Source: Nostoc sp. NOS(2021) (GTDB lineage: Bacteria > Cyanobacteriota > Cyanobacteriia > Cyanobacteriales > Nostocaceae). From it: a DNA stretch of 43,311 nucleotides. Under the pieces are notes generated by a model. It saw only the letters and a list, made by a program, of their open reading frames with translations. It did no database searches and was not told where the DNA came from. Each line of letters opens with the position of its first letter. Position 1 is the stretch's first letter. The DNA lies in NCBI RefSeq assembly GCF_017115025.1, contig NZ_JABXKM010000179.1:40203-83513 (forward strand), read 5' to 3'. Of the stretch, positions 18,601-26,981 are shown in pieces. Made by a program: the position numbers and the translations under genes.

Positions 18601-21076
18601 ATAAACACAGAACTCTAGCACGTAAAAGTGGTCCTTGTGCCAAGTCAAAAGATTGTTGACTCTGCTGAGTTGCTAATCGCCGAACCTCTGTTTCGCGTTT
18701 TGCTCCAGGAATTTTTTGACAATCAACCACTGATATGGATAATTTCAAAGAGGGGGCTATGACTTGAACGGGTTGACCATTGACTGTGGTAAAAGTGGTT
18801 CGTAATGTTTCATGTCGTCGTACAATTTCATTGAGGCTGTGCTCTAGCAGCGTGACTTTTAGCTGGCCCTTGAGGTTAATTGCCAGAGAAATGTTGTATG
18901 CCAGATTGCCTGGTTCCAACTGATTAATGAACCACAGTCGCTGCTGTGCAAAAGATAGAGGCTGAACTTCCTTTGTAATTTTTTGAATTGGATTGAGTGA
19001 CACTGACAATTGAGAAGCCGCTGATGTCAATTCAGCCAGTATCTTAGTTGCCAGTGCTTGCAAGCTCAAGCCTTCAAAAAAATCAGCTATGGATACAGCA
19101 ACTTCCAGATCAACCTCAATTCGGTTTTTTAGCTCAAAAACTTTTATAGAATCGAGTCCCAAAGAGCTTAATGGCTGTTGAAAGCTAATTTGGGTCGCTG
19201 GAATTGCAAGCACACGTGCAATCTTTTCTTGAAGATATGACTGCAACAACGGCTGAGATTCCCTTGGAGTTAGTGCTAAAATATCTTGACGCTGTAACCT
19301 ATTTTCTTTATCATCAATATCAATATTTTTCTGAATACTACTGCTTACTACATCTAGCTTACCTGTTAAAAAGTATTCTTTTGTAGCGCGACGGCGAATC
19401 TTTCCACTTGATGTTTTGGGAATAGTACCTGGTTTGACTAGTACTACTACATAGGCTTGTATTTCGTGTTCTTCTGTTACTGCCTGACGAATCGCTGCAA
19501 TGACTTCCTCAAGATTTGGTTTTGCCCGAAACTCTAACTCTTGAACTACGACTAGTCGTTCTTCATTGTCTATTTCAAGCGAGAAAGCAGCACCACTATC
19601 TGAACGTAATGATGAATGACTACGTTCTACAGTTAACTCGATGTCTTGTGGGTAGAGATTGCGACCTCGAATAATGATTAAATCTTTGGCTCGACCTGTG
19701 ATGAAAAGTTCTCCATTGTGCAGAAAGCCCAGGTCACCGGTGCGTAGAAATGGTCCGTGTCCTGTGTCTTTTAGGTAAGCATAGAATGTTTCCTCTGTCT
19801 CAACAGGACGATTCCAATATCCCTGGCCAATACTGAGTCCTGATACCCAGATTTCTCCAACTTCGTCAGGTTGGCAGGTGGTAAGAGTGTCTGGATGTGC
19901 GATCGCTATTTTTTGTTGTGGTAAAGTTTGACCGCAACCAACGAAGGTTTGAGTATCATCACTACTCCTAGCTACTTCAACAACTAAATTTTTCTCTAAT
20001 GCAGCCTTTGCAACTATTCTAGCAGCAGGTTTAGCATTCTTGATTCCACCGGAAACCATCAAAGTAGCTTCTGCCATGCCGTAACAAGGATAGAAAGCTT
20101 CAAGACGAAAACCACAGTCAGCAAAAGTGGCTGCAAATCGTTCTAGAGTTTTCTGTCTGATCGGTTCAGCACCGTTAAACGCCACACTCCAACTACTTAA
20201 GTCAAGAGTTGACCTTTGTTGAGGAGTTATTCTTTGAATACACTGTTCATAGGCAAAGTTTGGACCTCCACTAGTGGTACCCCGATAGCGAGAAATCGCC
20301 TGTAGCCATCGATATGGACGTTGCAAAAAAGATGCTGGAGACATTAAGACACACGGAAAGCCACCATACAAGGGTTGCAGTATTCCACCAATCAGTCCCA
20401 TATCATGGTAGACGGGAAGCCAAGAGATAAACTGACTCTTGGGCGAATGTCCCATCATTTGGTAAGTCATCGCAGCATTATGCAACAAGTTGCCATGACT
20501 GAGCATGACACCTTTAGGCGTGCCTGTAGAACCAGATGTATATTGCAAAAAAGCTAACGTTTGTCCATCAATTACAGGTTGTTGCCAAGAATCCTCTATT
20601 CCTTGTGCCAAGTTGTCAGTTGTCAACCAACGTAGACTTCCCTGGTCTGTTTTTTTTACAAGTAAAGACTCTATCTTTGAAAAGATGGTTGTTGTCGTCA
20701 AGCAAATTGCTGCTTGTGCATCTGTAATAATTGCCTGAATCCTGGATGTTTTACGTTGATTATGTGGTAAATAAGCCGGGATAGCTACTACTTTGGCATA
20801 TAAACAACCGAAAAATGCTGTCACGTACTCCAATCCTGGAGAATAAAACAAAATGGCACGTTCCCCACTTAAACCAAGAGCTTGGAGTTGAGCTGCTATA
20901 GCCCGACTGCGCTGATCCAACTCATGGTAAGTCAGTGTTGATTCCTGAGTCTCTCCGTCTTCAAGAAAGGTAAATGCTTGTGCGTGTGGTGTTTTTAAGC
21001 TGCGATAACGCAGGATATCAACTATCGTCTCATATTGATAGGATATTTCTTGAAAGTTATTGACAATCAAAGTCAT
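15647..21076 (-). CDS. Loading NRPS: FAAL-ACP-C-A-T
   Basis: About 1809 residues. Residues 1-580 are a fatty acyl-AMP ligase (LQYTSGSTGTPKG, LPVYHDMGLIG, TGD, GKIRRR), which adenylates a fatty acid without CoA and passes it to the ACP at Ser643 (GLDSI). Then come a C domain with HHIISDA (about 837-843; the last Gly is Ala), an A domain with pocket residues D-T-E-D-I-G-S-I-V-K, and a T domain with Ser1738 in LGGHSLL. Glu239 and Asp278 (GrsA numbering) suggest a basic substrate such as Lys or Orn; this is a by-eye prediction. The C-terminal tail is rich in Lys, Arg and Gln. ATG 21076 has GAGG at 7-nt spacing, while a GTG at 21103 lacks one. It is the first gene of the operon and makes an N-acylated aminoacyl thioester for the PKS. 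The C-A linker holds an unusual stretch (see findings). Confidence 0.94.
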   Translation of the reverse strand: MTLIVNNFQEISYQYETIVDILRYRSLKTPHAQAFTFLEDGETQESTLTYHELDQRSRAIAAQLQALGLSGERAILFYSPGLEYVTAFFGCLYAKVVAIPAYLPHNQRKTSRIQAIITDAQAAICLTTTTIFSKIESLLVKKTDQGSLRWLTTDNLAQGIEDSWQQPVIDGQTLAFLQYTSGSTGTPKGVMLSHGNLLHNAAMTYQMMGHSPKSQFISWLPVYHDMGLIGGILQPLYGGFPCVLMSPASFLQRPYRWLQAISRYRGTTSGGPNFAYEQCIQRITPQQRSTLDLSSWSVAFNGAEPIRQKTLERFAATFADCGFRLEAFYPCYGMAEATLMVSGGIKNAKPAARIVAKAALEKNLVVEVARSSDDTQTFVGCGQTLPQQKIAIAHPDTLTTCQPDEVGEIWVSGLSIGQGYWNRPVETEETFYAYLKDTGHGPFLRTGDLGFLHNGELFITGRAKDLIIIRGRNLYPQDIELTVERSHSSLRSDSGAAFSLEIDNEERLVVVQELEFRAKPNLEEVIAAIRQAVTEEHEIQAYVVVLVKPGTIPKTSSGKIRRRATKEYFLTGKLDVVSSSIQKNIDIDDKENRLQRQDILALTPRESQPLLQSYLQEKIARVLAIPATQISFQQPLSSLGLDSIKVFELKNRIEVDLEVAVSIADFFEGLSLQALATKILAELTSAASQLSVSLNPIQKITKEVQPLSFAQQRLWFINQLEPGNLAYNISLAINLKGQLKVTLLEHSLNEIVRRHETLRTTFTTVNGQPVQVIAPSLKLSISVVDCQKIPGAKRETEVRRLATQQSQQSFDLAQGPLLRARVLCLSPQEHILLLVMHHIISDAWSVEILMQEMASTYKAFLTESFLPLPDLSIQYKDFAYWQRQRLQGEVLQAQLSYWKQQLEDAPTILQLPTDRPRPAIQTSRGSHQSIELSKTLSEQLKAIARQEGVTQYMLLLAAFQTFLYRYTGQDDILVGSPVANRNHNEIKGLIGFFVNTLVLRTSLSGNPSFQQLLNRVRKVALEAYTHQDIPFDQLVRALQPERNVSYTPVFQVMFDFRNAPPLPEMPNLTVSQFQVENETAQFDLSLSVEITESGMMMSFEYNTDLFNGTTIAQMLEHFQNLLFGIVANPQARLSDLPLLTEAQQHQLLVEFNTTRGDFETFTTVGLGENPATQWLPNPKSQREQCIHQLFEAQVERTPDAIAVIFPNQQYLTYQELNQRANQLAHHLQKLGVGPEVLVGICVERSLSMVVGLLAILKAGGAYVPLDPTYPQQRLASMLMDAKVPVILTSSAQLDILPKHESQVVCLDADWMLIAQESQENPIHQTKTENLAYLIYTSGSTGTPKGVMIQHQSLVNYTEIACLEFGLKASERVLQFASISFDTAAEEIFPCLVCGAALVLRTDDMLSSTSEFLLQCHNWGITVLDLPTAFWHQLVTELATANLTLPDSLRLVIIGGETAKTKHLETWLQHVDRQVHLINSYGPTETTIVATLCELSASTACEVPIGRAIANIQTYVLDPYLQLVPIGTPGELYIGGVGVARGYLNRPDLTAGKFIPNPYSSKPGERLYQTGDLVRYLSDGNLEFLGRIDHQVKIRGFRIELGEIEALLNQHPIVRQAVVIAHDDGSDHKRLVAYIVGQGHLETAKAHDLVPQLRDFLREKLPKYMVPTVFMFLDTLPLTLNGKVNHRVLPPPEADFTDNDLYVAPQTELEQIIASTWQTVLGLKKVSINDNFFDLGGHSLLISQVNAQLREQLQRDISVVEMFQYPSISLLAKHLSQEQQEQHSFKKIHNRSEKQKLALNRQKQTHKSRK

Positions 21077-21478
21077 TTTATGCCTCAGCCAATTTAGATA
21101 CACGCAAACAACGTTTAAATAGGGCTAACCAAATTAGACATTTAGCTACTGGTGGCTTACGGTAAGGTTTTTAATATTCAGTTGGAAGAATTTTTTGGAT
21201 AATCGGATCGCGCTATTGCTTGGTCAGTCGCAGAGATTTTTTCAGATTATATTGCAAATAATTTTCAGAGGATGCTTGAAAAGTCAAAATATATACTAAA
21301 ACCTCACTTACATTTCTCTCTCGTTGCATGAGATAGGCTTTGAAACCCTGATTCCCTTGGGGTTAGAGGGGATAATTCTGAGGCTTTTGGTGTTTCATAC
21401 AATACTTTTAAAACACCTTCTCACTCAATTTTTTCTAATATAGAAGGAATTTATTGCATTTAGCAACCCCTAAGCTAT

Positions 21479-21493
21479 AAAAAATTATTATCA
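21479..21493. promoter_or_regulatory. Candidate Fur-box-like site
   Basis: ATTATCA (21487-21493) is a perfect match to one half of the 7-1-7 Fur consensus TGATAAT-N-ATTATCA; the left half matches only 4 of 7. It sits in an A/T-rich tract about 400 bp upstream of the FAAL-NRPS start. Such half matches arise by chance in AT-rich DNA. The siderophore-like context is what makes it worth listing. Confidence 0.28.
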
Positions 21494-21588
21494 ATAACTA
21501 TTAAATTATATTTGCAATTAGACTTGACTAATTTACTACTTTTAGTATATGCAAGTTTGGGAGTTGCAGAATAAAAGTATGAATTTAA

Positions 21589-21617
21589 GCGTAGGCGTAG
21601 CCCGTCGTAGACATCGC
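21589..21617. repeat. Dispersed cyanobacterial repeat (29 bp)
   Basis: Begins GCGTAGGCGTAGCCC and ends ACATCGC. It is a diverged copy of the 29-bp repeat at 27368-27396, and related to the insertion in the PKS gene. Confidence 0.8.
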
Positions 21618-21887
21618 TTGCGAGGTTCAAAATATACATCAGATCATATTCGGATAAAAGGGAGAAAATAGTCGTTTTAGACAGAATTTTAAAAGACTGA
21701 ATGGTAAAATATTTTTTTGATAAAAGCCAGAATTTATACTTAAAATTTGGTTAATTATGTAGTTTATTATATAAACAATAGTTCAGTAGTGATTTTGGAC
21801 GCTACGCGCTTAAAAGCTTGAGGCGAGCGAATATATTGAGTTCTGCTTAGGTCAATAGTTAGGAATAAATCGTGGTAAGATTATTGA

Positions 21888-21902
21888 AAATTAATATTAT
21901 CA
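21888..21902. promoter_or_regulatory. Second weak Fur-like half site before the regulator gene
   Basis: ATTATCA recurs at 21896-21902, 28 bp before the regulator ATG. The left half matches only 3 of 7. It is listed because the same half site occurs on both sides of the divergent region. Confidence 0.22.
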
Positions 21903-21930
21903 AGCTATAACCATCTACCAATCGCCAGCT

Positions 21931-22362
21931 ATGACCATTACCCTAACGCTGGAACAGGAAAGAGAGCTTTGGGCAGAAGCTAGACAAAATAGCCAGCAAA
22001 ACTTGTCAAAGCCATTTGAATCCTATTGTCAAGTACCTAAACAACTGGGCAAAGGATATACGCGAAGCATAGAAGTGCATCCCCAAGTGCATCTGGGGAT
22101 TGGTAACTACGAATACTACGATGATGTACTGGAACCAGGCTGTGAATGCCTTCACCCTTTGCAACTTGCTATGGAGCGAGCAAAACGCTGGCTCAGAGAA
22201 GGAAATCGCACAGTGCTAGAAGTGGCAATTATGACTAGTTACTCCAATCCCATACACTTTAGTGTTGCTTTTAAACGTAAGTTTGGTATCTTTTCCCAGT
22301 CAGTGTTTGTTGCCAGAAAAGTGTGTTTGGCGATGATTAGTTCTGTATTGGGGTTGACATAA
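21931..22362 (+). pseudogene. AraC-family (PchR-like) transcriptional regulator with internal deletion
   Basis: 143 residues, while AraC regulators of cyanobacterial siderophore loci are usually about 300. The first 75 or so residues (MTITLTLEQE..., KQLGKGYTRSIEVHP, NYEYYDDVLEPGCECLHPLQ) look like the normal N-terminus. The sequence then jumps to MERAKRWLREGNRTVLEVA and FSVAFKRKFGIF, the last helices of the C-terminal DNA-binding domain. The rest of the sensor and the first helix-turn-helix are missing. The final residues also look shifted: another frame reads FPSQCLLPEKC, like a usual family ending. I infer an in-frame internal deletion near 22156 plus a late frameshift. It was probably the iron/siderophore-responsive activator of the receptor gene 63 bp downstream, and is likely non-functional. 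That the family's normal form is longer rests on family knowledge. Confidence 0.7.
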
Positions 22363-22425
22363 CTCATCCAATTCCTCTAATCTCAATTTTAAGCTTATTC
22401 AGAAATCTTCTCAACAAAGAGGGTT

Positions 22426-25080
22426 TTGGTTACTGGAGTGTGGGGAATTATTGTGAGGATTCAAGAGTTGTCGTCTAATATTTGGCTATGGTTGGTGATG
22501 AGTTTTGTGCCATTGTTGATGGCACAATCTGTACGGGCACAAGAGCAGCAAAATGAGCCAACAGTAATTACAACAATTAAGCGACTGAGCGAGATTGAAC
22601 GCCCAGCCACCAATGTTAGGGAGTTGTTTTCTCAATCGTCAACACCTTCAAGTGAAGTTGTGCAAGTAACGGCAGTGAAGGCAAATCCTACCGCCAAAGG
22701 TGTGGAGGTGATTCTACAAACTACCAAAGGGGAACAATTACAAATTAAGAATCGCAGTGCTGGTAATAGTTTTATTGCTGATATTCCCAATGCCCAGCTG
22801 CGTTTACCCAATGGTGACGGGTTTACATTCCGTTCCGAAAAACCACTTGCGGGAGTTAGTGAAATAACAGTAACAAATTCTGATGCTAACACAATCCGAG
22901 TGACGGTGATCGGTGAGGCAAGCTCACCAACAGTCGAGTTATTTGACAGTGATGAAGGTTTGATTTTCGGGTTGACAACTGCTGCATCTATTGCACAGCA
23001 GCCACCCAAAACACAACCAACACCTCAAGTAGAGCAGCCAACAAACCAAACTCAGCCGAAGCAACCATCAGGGCCGGATAATCAGCCAATTGAGTTGGTG
23101 GTGACAGGAGAACAAGATGGATACAGTGTACCAGATGCGACCACTGCCACCAAAACCGATACACCCTTGCGCGACATCCCGCAATCAATTCAAGTTGTAC
23201 CCCAACAGGTACTCCGCGACCAACAAGTCACCCGCTTGAACGATGCTTTGAGAAATGTTCCCGGTGTGATTACAACATTTGGATCAGATGCCAATAGCGA
23301 AGAAAGTTCATTTACCATTCGGGGCTTTGATAGTGGGACTATCCTCAGGAATGGTCTGGCAGATCCTGTGGGTACACGCTCACTGGAACTCTCCAATATA
23401 GAGCGAGTGGAAGTCCTCAAGGGTCCGGCTTCAGCTCTCTTTGGTAATGGTAGTCCTGGTGGCACAGTCAACTTGATTACCAAGCAGCCCCTCGCCACTC
23501 CTTACTATGCGGTTGAAGCAACGGTTGGAAGTGACAGCTATTATCGGGGCGCTGTGGATCTGTCTGGGCCTTTAAACGATGACAAAACAGGGCTGTATCG
23601 ACTGAATGTGTCTTATAAAGATGCAGGCAGTTTTATCGATTTTGCTCATGGTAAAAATCTACTCATTGCGCCAGTTTTGAGTTTTGCAATTGGTGAGCGA
23701 ACAAAGCTAACTCTGGAAGGAGAGTATATCAGTGCAGACACCAATCGATTATGGCTACCAGCCGTCGGCACTGTACTACCTAACCCAAATGGGGAAATAC
23801 CACGCAACCTGAATCTTAGTGGACCTGACAGGAGTGACAATTATGTTCATGAAGACATTGGTAGAATTGGATATAGCTTAGAACACAAATTCAGTGACAA
23901 CTGGTCATTAAAAAACGCTTTTCGGGCAATATTTTATCATTTTGAAACCAGCGCGTTCCTCCCTACTAGTCTCGACCCTGATAACCGAAGACTAAATCGA
24001 ATATTTAATCAAGGACAGTTTAATGACCAGGCTTACAATCTGGCAACAGATATCATTGGCAAATTCTCAACTGGCTCCATCAAGCATCAGTTGTTGTTTG
24101 GATTTGACCTGAGTAGATTTGATTATGAATATTTATTTAATAATAGTAATGCAGCACCCATTGACCTGTTTAACCCAGTGTATGACCAATCCCTTGGCCC
24201 AAGTTTGAGTCATCAGAATGGTTCCTCTCTAATAGATGCATTGGGTATTTATATCCAAGATCAGATCGCGCTGAGTGAGAATCTGAAGTTGCTGTTGGGT
24301 GTACGCTTTGATGCCTTTAAAGAGACCGATGGAGATTTGGTAGCAAACACCGAAAGCAGCCAGTCAGGAGATGCCTTTAGCCCTCGTTTCGGTATTGTGT
24401 ACCAACCAATCCAGCCAATTTCACTCTATGCCAGCTACAGTCGCTCGTTTACCCCATCGATTGGAACTAGCTTTGATGGCAGCACCTTTGAACCAGAACG
24501 TGCTACGCAGTATGAAGTCGGGGTTAAGGCAGATTTGAATGAGAGAATTTCTACAACACTTGCTTTCTATAATCTGACTCGCTCCAATGTCTTGACTGAA
24601 GACCCAAATCATCCAGATTTTTCGATTCAAACAGGTGAGCAGCGCAGCCGTGGTATCGAATTCAACATTGGGGGTGAAATCTTAAAAGGTCTGAATGTGA
24701 TTGCAGGTTATGCTTACACGGATGCCACAATCACCAAAGATAATACTTACACACCAGGTAATCTCCTCAACAATGTCCCAAAAAATAGTTTCAATTTGTG
24801 GACGAAGTATGAAATTCAATCTGGTAGTCTCAAAGGACTCGGCTTTGGTTTGGGATTATTCTATGTAGGCGAACGGCAGGGAGATTTAGAGAATAACTTT
24901 CAGTTGCCGAGCTATTTACGTACTGATGCTGCTATTTTCTATAAACAAGGACAGCTCCGCGCACAGGTTAATTTCAGAAATCTGTTTAATGTGGATTATT
25001 TTGAGTCTGCTACTAGCCTTTTGCGTGTTTATCCTGGCGAGCCGTTCACGGTGCAGGGCACGATTTCGTGGGAGTTGTGA
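22426..25080 (+). CDS. TonB-dependent siderophore receptor with N-terminal AMIN domain
   Basis: About 884 residues. A signal peptide (LWLVMSFVPLLMAQSVRA, cleavage expected near residue 38) is followed by an AMIN-like beta region (about 75-185), a Pro/Gln-rich linker, a TonB-box-like IELVVTGE, a plug domain (DIPQSIQVVPQQVLRDQ, FTIRGF, IERVEVLKGPASALFGNG, GGTVNLITK) and a 22-strand-type barrel to the end. It is an outer-membrane gated channel for ferric siderophores; FTIRGF and VEVLKGPAS are classic plug motifs. Start is uncertain: TTG 22426 has AGAGGG upstream, and GTG 22453 has GGGGA upstream; both leave an intact signal peptide. It lies between the broken AraC gene and a PepSY gene, a common uptake arrangement in cyanobacteria, and probably imports the product of the divergent assembly line. 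Confidence 0.95.
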   Translation: MVTGVWGIIVRIQELSSNIWLWLVMSFVPLLMAQSVRAQEQQNEPTVITTIKRLSEIERPATNVRELFSQSSTPSSEVVQVTAVKANPTAKGVEVILQTTKGEQLQIKNRSAGNSFIADIPNAQLRLPNGDGFTFRSEKPLAGVSEITVTNSDANTIRVTVIGEASSPTVELFDSDEGLIFGLTTAASIAQQPPKTQPTPQVEQPTNQTQPKQPSGPDNQPIELVVTGEQDGYSVPDATTATKTDTPLRDIPQSIQVVPQQVLRDQQVTRLNDALRNVPGVITTFGSDANSEESSFTIRGFDSGTILRNGLADPVGTRSLELSNIERVEVLKGPASALFGNGSPGGTVNLITKQPLATPYYAVEATVGSDSYYRGAVDLSGPLNDDKTGLYRLNVSYKDAGSFIDFAHGKNLLIAPVLSFAIGERTKLTLEGEYISADTNRLWLPAVGTVLPNPNGEIPRNLNLSGPDRSDNYVHEDIGRIGYSLEHKFSDNWSLKNAFRAIFYHFETSAFLPTSLDPDNRRLNRIFNQGQFNDQAYNLATDIIGKFSTGSIKHQLLFGFDLSRFDYEYLFNNSNAAPIDLFNPVYDQSLGPSLSHQNGSSLIDALGIYIQDQIALSENLKLLLGVRFDAFKETDGDLVANTESSQSGDAFSPRFGIVYQPIQPISLYASYSRSFTPSIGTSFDGSTFEPERATQYEVGVKADLNERISTTLAFYNLTRSNVLTEDPNHPDFSIQTGEQRSRGIEFNIGGEILKGLNVIAGYAYTDATITKDNTYTPGNLLNNVPKNSFNLWTKYEIQSGSLKGLGFGLGLFYVGERQGDLENNFQLPSYLRTDAAIFYKQGQLRAQVNFRNLFNVDYFESATSLLRVYPGEPFTVQGTISWEL

Positions 25081-25110
25081 TTGCAATTTCGGGGCATTTA
25101 CGTCATATTT

Positions 25111-26202
25111 ATGATCAAGCAATTTAAATTACGCCAAAAAGTATTTACCTTACATCGCTATATTGGTTTAGCTATAGGAGTGCTATTAGTTATAGCTGGC
25201 TTAACAGGTAGCCTGTTGGTATTTGCGGATGAGATCGACCACTTCTTATTGGCTCGCCAAATCGGACATGTCATCCCTCAAGGACAACAAGTTTCCATTG
25301 AGTCAGTGCTGAATACCGTTAAGACAGCTTACAGCAACCACCCAGAACTCAAAGTTGAGCGCATCTATACACTACCAGAACCAGATGTTCCTTACCGAAT
25401 CTGGCTCCGTTCTTCTGAAGGTGAACGAACAGAAATCAACGTTAATCCCTACACAGGTGCAATCATGGGAAGCCGTGTCTTGGAGAATACGCTGAAGACA
25501 CTCACACTGAAATTACACTACCAACTCTTTGCTGGCGATGTTGGAATTCAAATAATGGGGGTAGTGGCGCTGTTACTATTCATCCTTTGCATTACGGGAA
25601 TTATTCTCTGGCCTGGATGGAAAAGGCTGATTTCTGGCTTCAAAATTAAATTGAATGCACATCCACGACGAGTCAACTTTGACATCCATAAAGTCTCAGG
25701 GATTATAGTAGCTGTTTTTTTGGGATTAATTAGCTTCACCGGCTTCTGTTGGAATTTTTATGATTTCACACAATCTATAATTTATGCACTCACCTCTACT
25801 CCCAATGCATCTAACCTTGTTTCCCAAAACATTACTGGTAAATCGCCGCTTAATGTAACACAACTGCTGCAAAAAGCAGATGCGGCATTACCAGATGAAG
25901 TTACAACTTACGTTTTGCTACCAATAAAACCGGAAGATGCGATCGCAGTGGGCAAAAAACTACCCCAGGAAAGCTGGAAGTTCGGCTACAGCCAGATTTA
26001 TCTGGATCAGTATACAGGTGAGATTTTGCGACTGAAGAATGGGTTAAAAGCACCTCTAGGTGAGAAAATTTGGGATTCCTTTGGAGCACTGCATTATGGT
26101 ACTTTTGGCGGATTACCAACACGTATTCTCTATGTGTTTGTCGGACTGGCACCGCTCATTCTATCTATCACCGGTGTTGTGATGTGGCGGTATCGTTATT
26201 GA
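25111..26202 (+). CDS. PepSY-associated transmembrane (PiuB-like) protein
   Basis: About 363 residues. ATG 25111 is chosen because it starts MIKQFKLRQKVFTLHRYIGL, the usual beginning of this family; an upstream TTG at 25081 directly after the receptor stop would add ten residues without a better signal. There are four apparent membrane segments: IGLAIGVLLVIAGLTGSLLV, IMGVVALLLFILCITGIILW, VSGIIVAVFLGLISFTGFCW and a final LYVFVGLAPLILSITGVVMW. HR in the first helix and HK before the third are typical His positions for haem or metal contact. The family accompanies TonB siderophore receptors and is thought to reduce ferric siderophores at the inner membrane; that role is known for only some members. 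The 30-bp spacing suggests an operon with the receptor. Confidence 0.92.
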   Translation: MIKQFKLRQKVFTLHRYIGLAIGVLLVIAGLTGSLLVFADEIDHFLLARQIGHVIPQGQQVSIESVLNTVKTAYSNHPELKVERIYTLPEPDVPYRIWLRSSEGERTEINVNPYTGAIMGSRVLENTLKTLTLKLHYQLFAGDVGIQIMGVVALLLFILCITGIILWPGWKRLISGFKIKLNAHPRRVNFDIHKVSGIIVAVFLGLISFTGFCWNFYDFTQSIIYALTSTPNASNLVSQNITGKSPLNVTQLLQKADAALPDEVTTYVLLPIKPEDAIAVGKKLPQESWKFGYSQIYLDQYTGEILRLKNGLKAPLGEKIWDSFGALHYGTFGGLPTRILYVFVGLAPLILSITGVVMWRYRY

Positions 26203-26303
26203 ACAAAATATTGATGCACGACCAATTCTGCCAATTTTGTTGAAATATTAAAACATAGCCTGATAACATCACTAGCGAAAAGAATGTGAACTGAGGTATT
26301 ACT

Positions 26304-26639
26304 ATGGCAACAATGGGAAAGTATTGCAAAGCTTACTCTTTGAAAAAATTACGTGAGTTCAGTCAGTGGACTGAGTGTGCTGAAAATACAAGGAGAGAAA
26401 ACAAATCAGTTGAGGGTAAGGAAGTCGAAAGTAATAGAGAGTTAACTGATGATGACTTTCTTTACCTACAAGAAAATTACGTAGTGACTGATGGGATTTT
26501 CAAAGATGAGAATATCATTTTTGACAAGATAACTCCCGAATGGAAGGAGTTTTGCCACAAGACCTTAGCATTTGAGATTCCAGTCTACGAGCCTGTACTT
26601 GTACAAGCATCAACAAATCAAAACAAAAGTGATTCTTAA
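26304..26639 (+). CDS. Conserved cyanobacterial hypothetical protein (111 aa)
   Basis: A soluble, charged small protein with no signal peptide or membrane segment. Notable stretches are MATMGKYCKAYSLKKLREF, RELTDDDFLYLQENYVVTDG and IIFDKITPEWKEFC. ATG 26304 has GAGG about 8 nt upstream. I do not recognise a function. It seems co-transcribed with the next gene (15 bp gap), and lies between the PepSY and MbtH genes, so it may belong to the siderophore locus, but that is only position. Confidence 0.75.
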   Translation: MATMGKYCKAYSLKKLREFSQWTECAENTRRENKSVEGKEVESNRELTDDDFLYLQENYVVTDGIFKDENIIFDKITPEWKEFCHKTLAFEIPVYEPVLVQASTNQNKSDS

Positions 26640-26654
26640 GAGGAAGACATCTGT

Positions 26655-26981
26655 ATGAATGAATTAGTGCAACGTTTATCAGAAAGTGAACATTCTGTTG
26701 AAGCAAGCTTACGACCCGAAAAAACAGCTACAGCACTGAAAGAAAGTATTGACCGAGGGTATGTACATATCAAATTCACAAATACTAGCGGAGGTACTAA
26801 TTTAGGTGTCAGACTCGACCCAGAAGCATCTAATTTGCAAGAAGCTGACTTTGAGCATCAAACAGGGAGGGTTCATCTGGTTGGGAACTTGACACTGAAT
26901 TACGTGAAAGTTCGATGTATTGCAGATATTGAACTGGCAAGTTTAGAAGGTAAGGGACATCTTGAACCAGTGGAATCGTGA
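26655..26981 (+). CDS. Conserved cyanobacterial hypothetical protein (108 aa)
   Basis: A small acidic protein with AGAGGAAG upstream of ATG 26655. Its second half (GYVHIKFTNTSGGTNLGVRL, VHLVGNLTLNYVKVRCIADI) alternates hydrophobic and polar residues, suggesting a beta-rich fold. No membrane segment, no cofactor motif. Function unknown. Paired with the preceding gene, apparently in one operon. Confidence 0.75.
   Translation: MNELVQRLSESEHSVEASLRPEKTATALKESIDRGYVHIKFTNTSGGTNLGVRLDPEASNLQEADFEHQTGRVHLVGNLTLNYVKVRCIADIELASLEGKGHLEPVES

Larger units (their letters stand above)
21077..21930. other. Divergent intergenic region between biosynthesis and regulator/uptake genes
   Basis: About 850 AT-rich bases with no convincing gene. 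It must hold the minus-strand promoter of the assembly-line operon and the plus-strand promoter of the regulator/receptor side. It contains weak Fur-like sites and a dispersed cyanobacterial repeat, listed separately. A further cluster of repeat-like sequence lies around 21797-21830. Confidence 0.7.

Noticed and set aside
22632..23498. Minus-strand open frames opposite the TonB receptor
   Set aside because: The plus-strand frame has signal peptide, plug and barrel motifs; the opposite frames have none.
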